From: Rhizoctonia solani
Taxonomy: Eukaryota > Basidiomycota > Agaricomycetes > Cantharellales > Ceratobasidiaceae
Length of the DNA: 64,000 bases
NCBI RefSeq assembly: GCF_016906535.1
Contig: NC_057385.1
Span: forward strand, 1,302,001-1,366,000
Direction of reading: 5' to 3'
Under the pieces are notes generated by a model, which searched no databases, was not told the DNA's origin, and saw only the letters and a list, made by a program, of their open reading frames with translations. Of this stretch, positions 34,717-46,816 are shown piece after piece; position 1 is the first letter of the stretch, and each line of letters opens with the position of its first letter. Position numbers and translations under genes: made by a program.

Positions 34717-35742
34717 ATGTCCCGTGCGGCATCGCCTACTCCTTCAACGTCATCCGAAGCCTCTTTATCCGAGGAAAGCCAAAAGAAAATACTTGAAGAG
34801 ATCTTAGAAAAGGCCGTTAAAGCATGCACCGTGAATACTGCCACAGACGAGGCCAATGAAGAGGATGTCTTGACGTTAACAGGCGACGATGACCTTCCGT
34901 AAGTGTCATTTCACTCTTGGCTGGAAAAATTACGCATAAGATGAATTCCAGCCCACTTCCTAAACTGGACCCAGGACTATCTGGAAAAGCCATCTACTTT
35001 GACTGCAAAGCCGTTTCTGACTCCAAAACATTTGAACTTGAGGACGACTCGGCAGCGCAAGTGAAACAAAAGTCACAGTATAAAGGAAAGGAAAGGCAAA
35101 AAGGGGATGGTTTATCTGACGAAGAAGGCACAGAGAAGAAGTTAACTAAACGAGAACGTAAAGAGGTCGGTCGTGATATAACCTTCGTCTTGTTCTCACT
35201 GATTTACACTACCCAACCTCAGCTAAAGTTTTCAACTACGGGTCCCCAGTGGTTTGATCTTCCAGCCCCAAGCGATGCAGATAGACCTCGTCTAGCTCGG
35301 GAGCTTGAAGCGCTACGACTGAGAAATGCGCTAGACCCGAAACGATTTTATAGGAAGGATGCCGAAGGAAGTAAGCGTGAAATGCCAAAATACTTTGCGG
35401 TACGCTCGCATCTGCTGCACACCAGATTTGCGCATTTGTACTTATTTTCTACGCGGAATAGATTGGAAAAGTTGTCGACGCAGCAACTCCGTTCCGGGAC
35501 GCCGATCATTCTCAAAACCTGACACGTGCAGAAAGAAAGCGAACAATTGTAGAGGAGCTCGTAGAGGATGCCGAGGCCAGGAGGCAAGTTTTTTTTTAGT
35601 CATTGGCCTTCTTAATTATTGGCTAAACCCCTGAATTGATAGGTATGCAAAAAAGAAGTTTGGAGACCTACAGTCAGTACGAGGCGAACGTGGCCGGGGT
35701 ACGCTGGCTCGCAAATTCGCGAAAAGAAAGCCAAAATGGTGA
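34717..35742 (+). CDS. FCF2: rRNA-processing protein Fcf2
   Basis: Fcf2 acts in the small-subunit processome, needed for early pre-rRNA cleavages at A0, A1 and A2; the human relative is DNTTIP2. An acidic Ser-rich N-terminus (residues 1 to about 120) leads to the conserved Fcf2 domain: GPQWFDLPAPSD, ELEALRLRNALDPKRFYRKD, PKYFAIGKVVD, DHSQNLTRAERKRTIVEELV, then EDAEARRYAKKKFGDLQ, and a basic tail ending KRKPKW, TGA at 35740. The last intron (35584-35642) has a GC donor (GGAG|GCAAGT); only that choice restores ARRYAKKKF. The start ATG at 34717 has a strong Kozak context. The nucleolar role is from family knowledge. Confidence 0.92.
35584..35642 (+). other. GC-AG intron in Fcf2
   Basis: The donor GGAG|GCAAGT and acceptor GATAG join AG to G, giving Arg-Tyr in the conserved ARRYAKKKF motif. 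Confidence 0.8.
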
Positions 35743-35947
35743 AAATCACGCTCCGTTAATTGTAACTTATGCTAGGATGATTGTATAATAGAAAAGATGC
35801 ATTCACTGGAGTCTACCAATCCTTTTCGCCGGCGGTACAGAATGTTTCCGATTTATGATCATGTGTGGTATCCTGTAAAGGTCCGATAATACATTGATTG
35901 TAGCTAAAGGATAAAACACTATAAAGATAGGCGACCATATCACGGGT

Positions 35948-38900
35948 CTATGCTCTAAAGCATCGCTCCAGAATGATAGGATCGGAAGCCTTCCGTTTGA
36001 GCTTTGCACGCGGGCATGAACAAATCTTGGATAATGCATAGTCATGAGTTTCGTCCGTTAGAATATTCAGTGCTTGCTCGGCTGCCATCGGCCTCGCAAG
36101 CTTGGAAGTTGCGGCTGTCACCCGTGAGATAGTACGACCATGAACGGTTGTTTCAACTGTATCATTGGTCGAAGCTCTACTGTTTGAACTTGAGCTTGAC
36201 CTATTATAAGAAACCAAAACTTGAGCTGGATATATGCGAGTGGGTATGTTTTCTTACCTGAATATCGTGCTCCCTTGGGCTTCGCAGCCCTGTGACGCGA
36301 CCCAGCGAACCAGCTCCGAAGTTGGGTCCCCCTGCATAACTGGCGTGACATATTCCATAATGTTGGCCATGACTCGATGGATGTGCTCAAATGTGAGTTC
36401 GAGATTAAAAGACGAATCGACATAAATCGCCCCAAAGATGGCCTCGAATACGTCACTAATGGCCTTGGGCGCATCAATCTTCCAGCAAATCTGAAGAATT
36501 TCTTCTAATGATATTTCTTCAACCTCCTGCGCAAAGCTAGCAACTGCTTTCTGGAGGTTTGCTGATGAAGTGAGGATGTGTTTATGAAGTTCGAGTCCCA
36601 CAGCTAGCTTTCCGAACGTGGATGCGTTTACAAGTCGGCTACGTGCCCAAGACATTTGCCCTGGTGTCATCTTGGGGAATTTCAGGTACATGAACTTGAC
36701 CACATAAAGATCGAAAAGCGCTACAAAAAACCTGAGATTTTTCTCTTAAATTAAGAGCACAGAAGACTCACAATCTCCAAGGAACTCTAGACGATTATAT
36801 GAGGGCCCCTGTGATAGATCGTAGGCTGTATGCGTGAATGCTTCGGCAACAAGGGAAGCGTTCTTAAACTTGTATCCAAGTTTCTCCTCTACAGGAGCAA
36901 AGAGCATAGTTATCTCGCTTTTTCTCGCAAAAACGTCTACTTCTCGGCGCAAATGCCATGGTGTTGTTCCGCCAAGAGGAAGCCCTAGCGCCTCCCCTAC
37001 CTCGAGGGCGGCTTCGACACCACGGCTAAGGTAGGTTGCACCGAGTGTTGACTCTGTGCAATCAGCAAGACTCTGGAGGATATATTAACGATGCCCCCCA
37101 CCCCGCAGCATGCTAAATATTTACGTGCCTTGGTATGGAAAGAAGTTTTCTCAAACTCTCCTTTGCTGTCGTTTTCCTTCTGTTCGTTAGAATCGTCCTT
37201 CTGTTCGTTGGAATCATCTTGTTCACCAGAATCGTCCTGTGTTTCGCTGATGGTTGAAGATGCTGGAGGGCTCCATGTTCTACGCGTCGGCATCGAACCA
37301 GTAATGAGGAATCGAGATAACGGAGACTGCCTGCCTACTCTCATGAGATTAGCGTTTGAAACTACGCTATCCTTCATGGCGGATAATTGTCCCTCGTGAT
37401 GACCTTGGTACTTTATGAAAAGATGAGTGCACATAGATACTTTGAGAACGGAGTCTCCGATGGTTTCTAAGCGCTGGTAGTCGAAGCCGGCTTGAACGGA
37501 AGGGAGTGTCAGAGCTTCGAGTAAGAGTTCTAACGGTACGCCATTTGTTCGTAGGATTTCTTTGGCCGAGTCGATCCGGAATAGTACCGTCATTTGCCCC
37601 AAGAGGTTGGGGAGGTGAGTTACGATTCTTACAATATCGGCTGGAATTGGAGATATTCGGGCCATATGAGATGGGGTGACGATCTGAGATGGCTTTGCGG
37701 TCGGTTGTTCGCTACCTGTAATCTTGACTAGGCCATATAAGCCATTATGAGATTGTAATTGCGCCTTGGATATGGAGACAAGTTCAAGCCAATGATCGCC
37801 TTCGGGTATATCTAAAGCAAGCCCCCTTTTAACTGTGCCCGTAGCAGCCTCCCAGTAGGATCGGTACGTTTCATGAGCATTTTCTCGGCACTTGGTGCCA
37901 TCTTCGAGTGAGATTGGACAAGAGGACAGGTCAACACCCGTCTTGATTCCCAAAAACTCGTAGAGGGTGGAGCCGAGTCGGTGGGCTTCCATGACAAGAC
38001 TACCTACAAGCTCTGGGTTCAGCCACTCTTCCTTGGAAAGCTTCACAGCGTGGGTGGCTAGATTTGACATCCTATCATAGTCAGGGAGTCCTTCTGGACC
38101 AATCAACGGAGCAATCAAGCAAGTGGAACGGGGAGGAAGCTTTCGGGCAGTAATAGCCCAGAAGATTGCGCAATTACTGTAGCGTTGCATTGCTTCGAGC
38201 CGGGCCAGTTTATCCTCCTCAGAAGCAAATTCGAGAAGGCAGCCACGGTGTATCTTTATTTTGACAAAAGAATCTCCCTTGTGAATGGTGAGCTCGCGCT
38301 CGGGCTGGTTGTTCCCCGTAACTAAAGCAACAAGGGTCGGGGATCCATCGAGCGATATTGGGTTCATCCAAACGGGAGAGCCAGAGTGCCATACATCGCC
38401 CCAGGGCGTAATCGTATCGAAAAGTTCGCCCTCCCTTCGAAGAGTGCCGTCCAGGCGTTGGGATAGGTCATCGGCTTTTGAGCTCCTTTTCTTAAAAGGC
38501 AATAGATAATCGTCGAATATCTCGAGCTTGTGTAGTTTTTGGACAAAAAGAAAGGCAGCTGCACGTCGAGCGCCATCTCGTGTTTTTTTAAGGGGACCAT
38601 GTATGGGCCCAGAAAGTGCAGGGTTGAGAATGCACGGAGGAGCGGAGATTTTGCACATGTATTTACCAGTAATATGAAACTCTGGTGCTGGAGGCTTGGT
38701 AAATCGGTCGACCTCGAGCTGGGAGCACCACAAATGCAAGAGGCCGATGGCGGTCGAAGGAGTAACAACTGCGCCAGTGGATTTGACGACATAGCGTTCG
38801 TTATCAACGTCCTCTTCTTCTTCAACGTCCATTTCACCATCTTGTTGCGCCTCTTCTTCACTAATACGCTGGTATATGCGCCGTAGATGAGGTTCAGCCC

Positions 38901-40712
38901 CTCGAAACCCACGGTATCGTTTAGCGCCCTCTGGATCCGTTAACACGACATAAGCAGAATCGTGTTTGCGAGCCCGTCCCCGGCTCTGAAGGTATCCTAC
39001 CATGGTCTGCGGAGCATCGAGACGTACCACGAGTTTGCAGGCCTGGAAATCGAGACCTTCCTCAGCAACTGATGTTGCAATAACGAGATTGATGCTGCCC
39101 GAGCGGAAATTGCGAACAGTAGACCGTTGTGCTGCATGAGCCATACCACTTCCCTCGAAACCTGCCCTGCTTCCATCGCCGTGACCTACAAGAGCAGCTG
39201 CTTTGACCCAGTCTCGCAACTCTGGAACAAGGGGCAACAGCCAGGCGAGTGCAGATGCAACCTGGCGTTGCTCGACGAAGATTAAAGCACTGAAATCATC
39301 AGCCCGATTGGCCTCGAGGATGGAGATTAGAATCTTCAACTTGGGCGTGAGCCAAGACATCATCTGCGATTTGTCAAGTCCTCTTGCTCGCTCTTGGATC
39401 GTAGCCAGATGTTCGTTGTATGCGTTGTCCAAATCCGACCAGGTCTGGCCAGCCACTGGGCTTGAATCCCCACCAGTCTCGGGGGCCAATGAACTCGCTC
39501 TCGAGAAGTAGGCGCCTAATTCGGACGATCCGACAGTACTCTTTTCGATGGCTCGCCGAATAAAAAGAAGCACGAAATAATCGGCGGCTAGAGGTCCCAG
39601 CTCATTGAGTGCATGTTTGTATCGCGAAGTTAGATCTTTAAGGTCGTCGGGATCGGGGAATAGCAGGTTCTCAAACTCGGATACTACGGACCACATGGTA
39701 GGCCTTGGGTAATCAGAGTAGTCCGAACTAGGAGGAGGACACTCCATAACAAACTCTTGGGGCTTGGGTGCATTCAACGCCAATTCAAGAACATTGTCCT
39801 TCACAGCCAGAACTTTGGCATCCATAGTTTCTTGGAGTTGCCTAAGTGTATCTTCAGTGAGGCGAACATACAACCAAATTATCTGACTCACGCGAGCGAT
39901 TGTGCAGGGTTGCGAATATTGAATATCGGACTCGCAGTCATTCCAAATATGCGCGGCCGTTCGCTGACCGGACAATGGTGGTAGTGTGTTCTCATGATTT
40001 GTGCGTAAACATGATTCTTGTTGCAGTGGTGAGCCTCATCAAAGACCAAGAGTAATACCTAGTCCATCCTGATTAGTATAGATACCAAGAAGATTTAAGA
40101 TAGTCTGACCTTATCGATACTCCAATGCGCATGGTTTAGCAAGTCGTGAAATACCTGAGCTGTCATAACCATAACGTCTGATTCCGCAAAGGCCTTGGCC
40201 CAGCGTTCTCGATCCCAATAGTCGACCCCCATTGCCCCATAGAATTTCTGACCGTCTGCATAAGCGCCAGCAAGCAGAAGAAATACTGGACGTACATTCA
40301 CGTGTAGCGGTAACTGGGATTCTAGGAAGTCTCCCTGTTGCTCCGCCAAGGGGACAGAAGCTACGAGAAATACTGCGACCTGACATTCGTACAAATATTA
40401 ATACCATATTTTATTATTTATTAACCATGTGGCTGGGTACACTTGCCTTTTTTGGATTAGAGTCTGCTGGCCGTAGTGACATGATGTGTTTGAGCAGCAT
40501 AACTGCGATTTGGGTTTTCCCACTTCCGGTGTCCATCGCGCAAATCTTGAAAACAATGAATTTAGGAAAGGGCCAGATTCATTCCATAATAGGAGAGGGA
40601 CACACCACATTTTCGTTGACAGCTCGTTGGAAGATCTCTTGCTGATATAAACGGGGTATTAACCTTCCTGTGGCCTCTGCAACAGCCACCTGTGTGATCG
40701 CAGAATCGGCCA
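35948..40712 (-). CDS. DCL: Dicer-like ribonuclease III (RNA silencing)
   Basis: This enzyme cuts long dsRNA into small RNAs for gene silencing and antiviral defence. From the ATG at 40712 (MADSAITQVAVAEATGRLIP) come helicase motif I (DTGSGKTQIAVMLL), the Walker B box (LVFDEAHHCNKNH), TASPIFN, and the C-terminal helicase (INLVIATSVAEEGLDFQAC, QSRGRARKHDSAYV). Next is the Dicer-dimerisation fold (FHITGKYMCKISAP), a weakly recognisable PAZ-like region, RNase IIIa (FDYQRLETIGDSVLKV with SLADCTESTLGATYLS) and RNase IIIb (YNRLEFLGDSLFDLYVVKF with ISDVFEAIFGAIYVDSSF). Acidic catalytic residues are present in both. A C-terminal double-stranded RNA-binding-like tail ends RKASDPIILERCFRA. Total near 1,390 aa. 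Intron 37128-37073 needs a GC donor. RNase IIIa carries an acidic repeat insert. Confidence 0.93.
37073..37128 (-). other. Probable GC-AG intron in Dicer
   Basis: On the minus strand AAG|GCACGT ... CTCCAG|AGT removes 56 nt and gives FHTKSLADCTESTLGATYLS, the second half of the RNase IIIa signature. The GT one base downstream leaves the wrong phase. Confidence 0.65.
37178..37240 (-). repeat. 21-nt imperfect tandem repeat inside the Dicer coding region
   Basis: About three units of 21 nt encode variants of DDSNEQK within the RNase IIIa domain of Dicer. All stay in frame, so they lengthen an acidic, probably disordered loop. Confidence 0.75.
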
Positions 40713-41212
40713 TTATTTGGAGCAAATCAGGCAAGAGGTGTGGTGGCTAGGTGGGAGGGTTTCTAGGCGAGCCACTTGGTCTTTGATTATTCGGATCTGG
40801 CGGAAGCTACAGGGCCTGCTCCAAGTTGCATCCGACTGTGCCGATATCAATTGAACAGGATACTATGCACACTGCCAGTCAGAGCAAAAGGCCCACGTAT
40901 TGTTAATTTAACATCAGAGGGGGACTGATTGACGCTGGATGATAGCTGGATCGGATGGCGGCCACATGTGTCCGTGATTAGAAACTCAAGAAATAGACGA
41001 AAATAGCATATGCCCTCATGATACTTTCGACGAGGTTCACTGGCACAAACTGCCCTTGTTGTGGTCGAAAGAAAGAACCATGATGTGGCGGAGCCTGAAA
41101 GTGGCATCATCCAGTCTAACCATTGCAGGGTTTTATGTATAGCTATATTCGGGTATCAGACGCTACGTATTTACAATTTACGTGGATCAAAAGAAATGAC
41201 TGGTTTATGAGG
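40713..41212. other. Intergenic, Dicer promoter side
   Basis: These 500 nt lie between the Dicer start and the 3' end of the next minus-strand gene. They hold the Dicer promoter. No gene is supported. Confidence 0.45.
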
Positions 41213-42621
41213 CTAAAAACGACGAGAAACAGACGACCAAGTCGCTGCATCGAAATCAGAATCCAACTCGAAATCTGAACCTTCGTGGTCGGATGTGAGT
41301 GTTCCGTCCATCTGTATGAAAGAGCGGAAATAAGGATCGTTATCAGAAAGCATGGCTTCGGTAAACGGTGTCGATGGGCGAGTAAGCTCAGGGGATGTGG
41401 TCGAAGATAGTTCATAATCAAAGTGATCGTGGTAGCTGGCAGAGAAATCGAGTGTAGGGAGGACTAGAGTAACTTCGGTTCCCTCAGCATCTGGGCTCGC
41501 AATCGTCTCGCGCAGCGTGTTCCATTCATCCTCTACTTGGGCAGCATCACGCTCCACGGGAAGGTTGGCGCGCTCCTCGATAGTACACCAGCCTTCCCCA
41601 GCATGGCCAAGTACTTGCTTCACATCAGCAGCTGACCATCCATCGAACCGAACTTGAATAACGTCCGCAGCCCCAGAGCCAGTATCGTAGACGGCTGTAG
41701 ATGCTCCTCGTTTCCATACATCGGCTCGTGTAAGGCGGTCGAACAGGGTGTCTACACGGATCCGGTGTGATTGGTACGATGACATGGTCGGGACAAACGA
41801 CGCCAAGTCAAGAGGAGATGCATCTTCATGGGGCTCGGGGAGAGGAGAGCGGGTGGTAGAGGGTTGAAGGGGGACATTAAGGACTGTGACTACGCTAGAA
41901 GCGGCGATAGGGAAGTAGTGAGCGAGGTCGGCCTCGATGTCGGACAAGACGCTCGCTGGCTCGGGGACTATAGCCGCGGGCTTGGTTGCCTTTGGGCGAG
42001 CTACGTGCGGCTTCTTTTTGTTGGAAGGACGCCCGGCAACAAGACCCGCTTTAGACTTGCGTACACGAGGATCAAGATTGAGCTCTGTGGTGGAGCGAAG
42101 AGCAATCGGGACGTTTTCTACCAAATGTTGGAAGACAGGTCGAGAAGAAAAGCTGCAAAGCACATTAGGCTAATATAAAAGACGAGAACTCGTATTCTAC
42201 TCACTTCCTGGCACTTCCCAGCCCCACTTGGGTAACGCCACAAGGTGGTGCTGCAACCTTTGGAAGACGCGGAGCTGCGAGGGGCCTGTTGATCGCAAGT
42301 CGCGCTGGAAGCGATAGACGCTGAGTGATGCTGGGATTGTGGGCCGTATGGAACGATCGCGAGTGTTCGGCAAATCTTCCCGTGGCTGGAGCTTCAAATG
42401 TGGCAATGAAACGGTTGGGCAAGTTGCGGATAGCATCTAGAACGTGGTTTTTGCCTGCTGATTGTGTTTTCAAACGAAGTCCACGCGCTGCTCCTCCAGG
42501 GGTGGGAAATTTTGGCCCTATATGCCAAAACGGTTAGATATGCTGTATATATGATTCCCTGATGATTCTACTCACCAAGGAGCAGGCGAGACATGGCATG
42601 TAAGCCTCGGAAGGCCAGCAT
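41213..42621 (-). CDS. Protein of unknown function with possible mitochondrial leader
   Basis: I recognise no family. The first exon starts MLAFRGLHAMSRLLLG and the next carries an Arg/Ser/Ala-rich stretch (SRSFHTAHNPSITQRLSLPA, LPKVAAPPCGVTQVGLGSAR) resembling a mitochondrial targeting region. The third exon is long, with a basic linker (RVRKSKAGLVAGRPSNKKKP), then a compact alpha/beta-looking block (RIRVDTLFDRLTRADVWKRG, ADVIQVRFDGWSAADVKQVL, GHAGEGWCTIEER) and an acidic C-terminus (DHEGSDFELDSDFDAATWSS) ending VSRRF, TAG at 41213. Three exons, about 400 aa. Two in-frame ATGs in exon 1 (42621 and 27 nt downstream) could serve as starts. It is divergent from the MDR gene, 284 nt away. Confidence 0.7.
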
Positions 42622-42905
42622 GTCAGTCAACAGCTCAAAGGGTGCGTTGAAGTATCAGTCTATTCCAGTGGAAGAGTGGGGGTGAAGTGGGAGAGGCAGC
42701 AAATCTCGTGGAGCCATTTCAGGCTTATATTGGGGAGCTCCAAGACAGCTCCAAAAGACCGTGGCGGTGTCGTCGGCTCGGACGCGTCACTGGTTGCCGA
42801 TCACTTGCGCAAGCGAGACCACCGGATTCTAGCGGCGGGCGCTTATAAATGAATCATCTGATCTGGACTCCCTTTTAAATTGCTATATCAGTTATCCACC
42901 GATAC

Positions 42906-44264
42906 ATGGCGGTACCGGAAACACAACAAGGGTGGAGAGTGGTCAGGCAAGGCCTACCAAGTAAAGCCCTTGCTTTTCAGACATTCCCTGTCCCAAAGAT
43001 TCGAGATGGAGAAGTTCTTGTAAAGATCGAAGTGAGTGGTTATGTTACGTCATCCCGAGGACCTATTCATGTAACATCTCAATAATCTAGGCAGCGGCGT
43101 TGAATCCTGTGTGAGTACAACACCGACACTATGAATAGGTAGCTAACCTCTAATAGGGGATACAAATTGATGCAACTGCTGCCTAACCTGTTCTCCCATC
43201 GTCCGCACGTAGCTGAACACGACTTTACTGGAATCATTGTCGATGCTGGGTCCTCGAACTATAAGGTTGGAGATGCAGTACTTGGATTCATACCAGTTCG
43301 TAAGCACAAGTAACTTGACTTGATAATCATGAACTCAGTTGCTGTTGGCGTTAGCAACTCAGCAGAAGAACGGACAGGGCGCACTGGCTCAATACGTCTC
43401 TGTCTCCACTGGGTACATAGTACCTCGCCCTCCGTCACTAGTAGCAACTCAGGCAGCCGGCTTATCTCTCGCCGGTGTGACAGCGTACCTCGCCATCGCA
43501 CAATTTCTGGATGTTGAAAGTGGTCAACATATCTTGATCAACGGAGGGTCGTCTAGTGTAGGGAGCTTGGCCATCCAGATCGCCAAGGCGCGGGGTTGCA
43601 ATGTTACTGCTTCTTGCTCAACCGCCAACATTGACCTAGTCAAGGACCTAGGTGCTGATGAGGTGCGTCACTGGGTCAATTACACACGTCAATAAACTAA
43701 CGAAGAGGGGGGCAACAACGATAAGGTTATCGACTACACCGTGCAACCAGTTCATGCACATTTTACATCCAACCCCCCCACGCCCAAGTTTCACGGCATT
43801 TTTGATTGCGTTGGCAACACGCCTCTGCTATTCCTTCGTAGCCCTGCATACCTTGCTCCGAGTGGCAAATTCATTAGCACGGGCCCTAGCATGGACAAGC
43901 TCAGTCAATTCCCGAGTGCTATATGGAACTTGGTTCAAACTACTTTGTGGCCTCGTTGGCTGGGCGGTGTACCCAGGCACCATGAGTGAGTGAGCATTGG
44001 GAACCTTTGCCAGCTGGTACTAATCTACCTCAGAACCATCGTTGGCTTGACATCGATCGACAAGTGTCTGAGTGAGATTACCAAGTTAGTTAATGATGGT
44101 ATGCTACCAAAGTCTTGCGTACTTCATCAGATATATTCACAACTCGTGTAGGGCAACTTCGACCCCTAGTGGATTCGGTGCATTCATTCGACGAAGTTCT
44201 TAATGCATATGACAGAATTATCACCCGTAGAGCAAAGGGCAAGGTCGTCGTCACTATCAATTAG
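42906..44264 (+). CDS. Zinc-independent MDR/quinone oxidoreductase-like dehydrogenase
   Basis: This is a medium-chain dehydrogenase/reductase of the quinone-reductase-like group, reducing quinones or enones with NADPH. The GroES-like N-terminus reads KIRDGEVLVKIE, AAALNPVGYKLMQ, then EHDFTGIIVDAGSSNYKVGD and AVLGFIPV. The Rossmann half has LAGVTAYLAI, the dinucleotide loop ILINGGSSSVGSLAIQIAKA, LGADEVIDYT, HGIFDCVGN, and a C-terminal FDEVLNAYDRIITRRAKGKV, then VVTIN with TAG at 44262. Catalytic-zinc cysteine ligands are not seen, as expected for this group. Length near 350 aa. The ATG at 42906 opens directly into the conserved start. The substrate is unknown; a detoxification role is the usual inference. 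Confidence 0.88.
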
Positions 44265-44689
44265 ATTTTCACTGAGGCATGTCCTATGCGTGAAGAACCC
44301 CGATTGACGGCCTGAAATTGGATTATAGTTTGCTTGAGTTCAAGTTTCACTCTTATTTTACCGTCAGTAGCCCGATATCTATCTTACCTGCCCTATTGCT
44401 TCCATGTACAATAATCAATCTCCGAATGACATCTCCCACTCCTGTATCTCGGGTTGAAACAAGTAAAGAAAGTGCATTCAGTTGACTGTGTTATTCTACG
44501 CATACATGCTCAACACGTAGTCGCAAGTCACGAGAGCATTGCAAGAATAGCAGATTGAGGGAAAACAGGCATGACGAGAACCAACAAAAATAACAATCAA
44601 CGAAGCAAATGAGCTAATCATACAGCAATGAAAATCCATGTAATGAAGTACACCTAATCAACGAATAAAGTATGATCCAATAATCAAAA
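44265..44689. other. Intergenic, tail-to-tail spacer
   Basis: These 425 AT-rich nt lie between the 3' ends of the MDR gene (+) and the DUF7330-like gene (-). No gene is supported. Confidence 0.45.
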
Positions 44690-45742
44690 TCATGTCCGGC
44701 GTGAGCGCCGCCTGGCCAATTCATCTTCCGCCCGCTGTTTTGCAACCAACACACCGGCTACCAATCCACTAGCACGTAAGAGCCCTTCGTCTCCAACCAA
44801 TACGCGAACTGATCCACCTCCAGGAGAAACGTGGATGAGATCCAAGAACCTCGAGTGTCTTCCGTCCGCGCCTTCTTCGGCACTGGGCAACCCCGTTGAA
44901 TACTCCGCCACAGTACCATTTGGTCCGACCGTCGTCGTACGTGGACCATTGAGGAGTTTTGCTGCATTTGGTGAGAACGTGACGGAGTTTGGGACACTTG
45001 CGACAACCCTCCCGCGGAAATCGCTAGGAATTCGAATGACAAGGTTCCCGCCGAGCGTTCTTGCAGTGAGGCGAAACCGCTGAGAGCCATGCCGAGCCTG
45101 AAATTCGGGCGACGTTAGTTTCGTTGGTCTGAAAACATGTGGTATATGCTCGTCACCATCTCTATGACACCATCTCCATACTCCGTGATTGCCTCAATCT
45201 GTGGGTGGAGCCACCCACGGCCGGTGATTTGAATTCTGGCCTCGAGCAGCGCCTTTCCTTGACACTCCAATTGTAAATCCGCATCGTTTTTGCATAGCAC
45301 CTTGAGCGTCTTGCTGGGATGCGCTGCGGCATGCGCTAAGGGACTCTCGCTGGTATCGAGTTCCCACCTTCCGCGGAGAGGTTGCCCTGTAAGAGATTTG
45401 ACATGGGTTTCTCGCCGCAGCGGTCTTCGCCCATCAGGTGAGCACTAGTTAGGTAAAAGAAAAGTAGTCAGCGGGTGTAATGATCTTATCTATGAAATAA
45501 CTTACATCGGCCTCGTACCGGTGTGGTAAGGATTCGCACCGAGGACATGCGGGGTAGTGACCGCCGGCCGAGGAGCATGAGGCTGTTGTATAGGATGTAC
45601 TTGCTGACGAGCCTGATCCAAAAGACTAAAATAAACGTAGGGTTAATCGTGGTAGTGATGTTGGACCGCGAAGATGGCTCACGCTCAGGCTCGGTTTACT
45701 ATCCAAAGCAGAAGTTGTTCCATGTTGATATACGCTCGTCAT
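44690..45742 (-). CDS. DUF7330-like protein, Agaricomycete-specific
   Basis: The C-terminal half looks like the DUF7330 type found in many Agaricomycetes: a repetitive beta-strand fold testing as SLTGQPLRGRWELDT, LQLECQGKALLEARI, RFRLTARTLGGNLVIRIPSD, FRGRVVASVPNSVTFSPNAA. Strands alternate hydrophobic residues every second position, suggesting a right-handed beta-helix or sandwich. The N-terminus is Ser/Thr-rich and holds a CPRCESLPHRYEAD segment. Four exons run from ATG 45742 (MTSVYQHGTTSALDSKPSLS) with introns of 50-65 nt, ending RRRSRRT, TGA at 44690. The family name is from memory and tentative; no function is known to me. No membrane helix is seen. Confidence 0.65.
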
Positions 45743-46816
45743 CGAGATGAAGAGATAGCCGCGATGTATTCAGGGAATAACAGATATCAATCAGGTACCC
45801 TCCACAGAGGCAGCAATAGCCAAGTGGGGCCCAAAGGTTAAGATAGTCAGGAGAGGTTGTGGTTGAGAGCCAGGAGCAAGCGAGGGTTGAAAAACAATAG
45901 AAAATAGTGGCTAGGCACCAAGGATCATCGCCTCTATGGTCTCTCGTCCTTTTCCGAAATCCTTTGAACCGGTTTCCAGTGTTCTCATCAATCCAATTCA
46001 GCAGATTGTGTACCGGATATTTCCTTTGTAAGACGTCAGGACATGGGATCCGCCGATGGCTCCATCCGTTTGCGGCAGGACAATACAGCGGATATGGATG
46101 AACCGAGTAAGTGTGCGCCACACATACACAATTGTCACCATGACCTCACCAGGCTGGTGGTCGTCGAGTTAAATCGATACCGGTGCCATCTGGGCGACGC
46201 TTGATTAGCAAATGTTGTATCAACTAAATGTAGCAACTGATAATATATTAATCGTGGATTTATAACTCGAACGTTATGCACCGCAACATTAACCCCCCAT
46301 ATGGGTGCCAGTACCCGCCATCATCCTTGATGCCATCTCAGTTTCCTCCGGTACATTCGGCCACCTATTCAACGCGAAAGCAGTGTGCTCAGGGGTAAAT
46401 TCCGTGCACACGAGTTGGAACAATTGGTAGGCGCTGTCCTTGAGTGAGATCTGTCGATCAGACAACCAATCTCAGCCAGGATTTGAGCTACCAAAGGCTG
46501 CTGTTGACGAAACCTCAGATCAGAATAGTACGGGATAATAATGATAGCCTGATTTGCAACGAATTAACCTTTCAAGATCCCGCATGACGTACGAGGCTTT
46601 AGGTTTGTTACTTTACTTTTCTACATGCCGACCACCACGTCGCAGGAGGCAAACACCGGCCTGTGTAGGCTTGCCCTGCAACCTACATGCAGTAAGTATT
46701 CCTCCATAAATTCCATTGGTTCGTATGGCCATACTAACATGGATTCCGCCCCATTTCCCATCATTTTTTTAACAGCTGAAAGAGAAGGGCATTGATTCTG
46801 CGACCTTCTCTCTGCG
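45743..46816. other. Intergenic, possible small-gene debris
   Basis: These 1074 nt are mostly without recognisable features. On the plus strand a short open stretch near 46040-46109 (MGSADGSIRLRQDNTADMDE) ends at a good GTAAGT donor, but no start or further exon fits. The minus-strand frame at 45742-46121 has no recognisable domain. Confidence 0.35.

Noticed and set aside
45743..46121. 140-codon minus-strand frame upstream of the DUF7330-like gene
   Set aside because: It runs into the first exon of that gene in another frame and has no recognisable domain.
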